A stretch of 7,742 nucleotides of DNA from assembly GCA_900555215.1 (NCBI GenBank), contig USKR01000047.1:1-7742 (forward strand), written 5' to 3'. Below the pieces are notes generated by a model. The model saw only the letters and a list, made by a program, of their open reading frames with translations, was not told the origin of the DNA and did no database searches. Below are positions 6,505 through 7,742 of the stretch, one piece after another (the stretch's first letter is position 1; each line of letters starts with the position of its first letter). This DNA is from an uncultured Ruminococcus sp. (lineage in GTDB: Bacteria; Bacillota; Clostridia; Lachnospirales; Lachnospiraceae). A program made the translations under genes and the position numbers.

Positions 6505-6855
6505 AATCTGGATTTGGCTGTGCGGACTTCTGATCGGATGAACGTAGAAAAACGCGGACCTGTTTGAAGTGCCTTTCGCGGCGGGCGGGGATGTGGCGAC
6601 GGTGACTTGGAGTAATCTGTTGGGAAGTCTTAACGGCAGGGAGTTCGGCGTTAATTGAAGAGAGGATGCCTGAGGCGAAGCCGAATCATCCTCTCTTCAA
6701 TTGTTTTTAGCCGTGCTTCCTGCCGTTTAGCACTTTCCCAGATTACGGAACCGGAACCCGAGCCATATTACCGACCGCCGCGGATACGTCTTTAAAATAC
6801 TCCGCGGTTTTCGGACGTTATTCCGTCTCCTGTCCTCACGCACAAATCCAGATTT
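6504..6855. repeat. 352-bp imperfect palindrome (MITE-like or structured element) filling a convergent intergenic region
   Basis: The two halves of this stretch are reverse complements of each other along their whole length, with mismatches and small gaps. Matching blocks, left arm with right arm: 6504-6516 with 6843-6855 (13 bp perfect); 6521-6524 with 6839-6842; 6541-6558 with 6801-6819 (about 16 of 19); 6577-6584 with 6775-6782, then 6586-6588 with 6771-6773; 6591-6597 with 6762-6768 (6 of 7); 6612-6619 with 6739-6746 (8 perfect); 6632-6640 with 6719-6727 (9 perfect); 6646-6649 with 6710-6713; and 6653-6668 with 6687-6702 (16 perfect). The loop is 6669-6686. No coding gene is apparent inside. 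Blocks occur in the same order on both arms, so chance is very unlikely. It could be a miniature inverted-repeat transposable element without its own transposase, or a giant hairpin terminator. No clean target-site duplication is visible. Confidence 0.85.
6653..6708 (+). terminator. Rho-independent terminator of the pst-pho operon, at the palindrome core
   Basis: AATTGAAGAGAGGATG (6653-6668) pairs without mismatch with CATCCTCTCTTCAATT (6687-6702) around an 18-base loop that itself can form GGC/GCC. The right arm is followed by G and five T (6704-6708). This gives a + strand terminator 149 bases after the kinase stop. On the - strand, the same stem is followed by AACGCC with no T-run, so it is probably weaker for the convergent ABC-F gene. 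Confidence 0.8.
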
Positions 6856-7742
6856 ACTCCGCTAAACTCTCCCATTTTTCGTACAGTTCTTCCAGCTTTT
6901 CTTCGTTCTGAGTCCTTTCAGAGGTCAGTTCCTGGCATTTGATGGAGTTGGAGTACACTTCCTCCAGCGTAAGTTCATGGTCGATCTCTTCATTTCGTTC
7001 TTCCAGCCGTGAGATTTCTTCCTCGGTCTTTTTCAGATCGTTTTTACGTTTTCTTTCTTTTGCCTGCAGTTCTTTCTGTTCCTGCCAGCTCAGGGCAGAC
7101 GGTTTAGAAGAAGCGGCTCCGGCAGACGGATCTGTGCTTTCTGAGGCGTTTCCAGCAGCTCTGTTTCCGGAATTTCCTGCTTTTTCAGCGGACGGAACAG
7201 ATGCATAAGCTTTAGTGAGTTCTTCCTTTTTCTCCAGATAGTAGTCATAGTTTCCGATATAGTTTACGAAAGTCTGGTTTACCAGCTCCAGTATACGTGT
7301 GGCGGTCTGATTAATAAAGTAACGGTCATGGGACACATAGAGTACAGTACCGCTGTAATTGTTGAGTGCTTCTTCCAGAATCTCCTTGGAGGCAATATCC
7401 AGATGGTTGGTGGGCTCGTCCAGTATGAGAAAATTGGCTTCTGAGAGCATAAGCTTTGCCAGAGAAACGCGCCCCTTTTCTCCGCCGCTCAGAGTGGAGA
7501 TCACCTGGAACACCTCATCCCCCGTAAACTGAAAGGCGGCAAGTGTATTGCGGATCTGTGTATTATTAAGTGTCGGATAGTCGTCAGAGATCTCATCAAA
7601 AATGGTTTTATTGTCATGGAGTACGTGGTGTTCCTGATCATAGTATCCGATCTGTACTTTGGCTCCAAGGGTAAAGGAACCGGCGTCTGCCTTCTGCACC
7701 TGATTTAGGATCTTAAGGAGCGTCGTCTTTCCGGTGCCGTTA
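6854..7742 (-). CDS. ABC-F family ATPase, C-terminal part (runs off the window)
   Basis: This is the C-terminal 295 residues of a cytoplasmic ABC-F protein; the start and first ATPase domain lie beyond the right edge. What is visible is the second ATPase domain, entering at its Walker A (NGTGKTTL, residues 1-8 of the visible part), then LSGGEKGRVSLAKLM at 84-98, Walker B and D-loop LILDEPTNHLD at 105-115 with its catalytic glutamate, and switch His138 (YVSHDRYF). A low-complexity Ala/Ser/Gly-rich linker (about 180-218) leads to a charged coiled coil (about 220-290) ending at WESLAE. ABC-F proteins act on the ribosome, not in transport; the C-terminal coiled coil resembles the Uup/YdiF type more than EttA. 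A GTG at 7699 is in frame but lies after Walker A, so it is not the start. Whether it is a housekeeping or an antibiotic-protection factor cannot be told without the inter-domain linker. It converges on the pst-pho operon. Confidence 0.92.
   Translation of the reverse strand, partial: NGTGKTTLLKILNQVQKADAGSFTLGAKVQIGYYDQEHHVLHDNKTIFDEISDDYPTLNNTQIRNTLAAFQFTGDEVFQVISTLSGGEKGRVSLAKLMLSEANFLILDEPTNHLDIASKEILEEALNNYSGTVLYVSHDRYFINQTATRILELVNQTFVNYIGNYDYYLEKKEELTKAYASVPSAEKAGNSGNRAAGNASESTDPSAGAASSKPSALSWQEQKELQAKERKRKNDLKKTEEEISRLEERNEEIDHELTLEEVYSNSIKCQELTSERTQNEEKLEELYEKWESLAE

Noticed and set aside
6504..6855. Reading the palindrome as an insertion sequence or a CRISPR array
   Set aside because: There is no transposase frame, no regularly spaced direct repeats, and no clear target-site duplication at the ends, so only a non-autonomous or structural element is supported.
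6939..7208. 89-codon + strand frame opposite the ABC-F coiled coil
   Set aside because: Its Ser/Phe-rich product is what results from reading the Glu/Lys-rich coiled-coil codons in reverse complement.

Overview
The window holds a complete phosphate-uptake and phosphate-signalling cluster from a Firmicute, most likely a gut clostridium of the Lachnospiraceae type. The reasons are the gene order, purine-rich AAGGAG/AGGAGG ribosome binding sites, a lipoprotein (not periplasmic) binding protein, and protein sequences of clostridial style. The genus cannot be fixed from the sequence alone.

Layout, all on the + strand from 68 to 6504: pstS (68-979), pstC (1101-1994), pstA (1987-2877), pstB (start revised to 2951, end 3700), phoU (3704-4375), a PhoP/PhoB-type response regulator (4457-5131) and a PhoR-type histidine kinase (5134-6504). 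PstS binds phosphate outside the cell, PstC and PstA form the channel, and PstB hydrolyses ATP to drive import. PhoU links transporter state to the sensor kinase, which phosphorylates the regulator. No gap in the cluster carries a clear rho-independent terminator, so a single operon is likely. Gene-end hairpins without U-tracts sit in the pstS-pstC and pstA-pstB gaps and a weaker one in the phoU-phoP gap; they could set the relative amounts of the parts.

Region 6505-6853 has no gene. It is almost entirely one 352-bp imperfect palindrome (6504-6855) with 13-bp perfect outer ends and a 16-bp perfect core that makes a rho-independent terminator for the pst-pho operon. It fills the space between two convergent genes stop codon to stop codon. 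On the - strand, 6854-7742 holds the C-terminal part of an ABC-F family ATPase that runs off the right end of the window.

The two most notable points are (1) PstS has its two sequence halves in swapped order (a circular permutation), and (2) the long palindrome, which looks like a MITE-type or structured-RNA element. I found no wholly new multi-gene system; the rest is a standard Pst-Pho locus.
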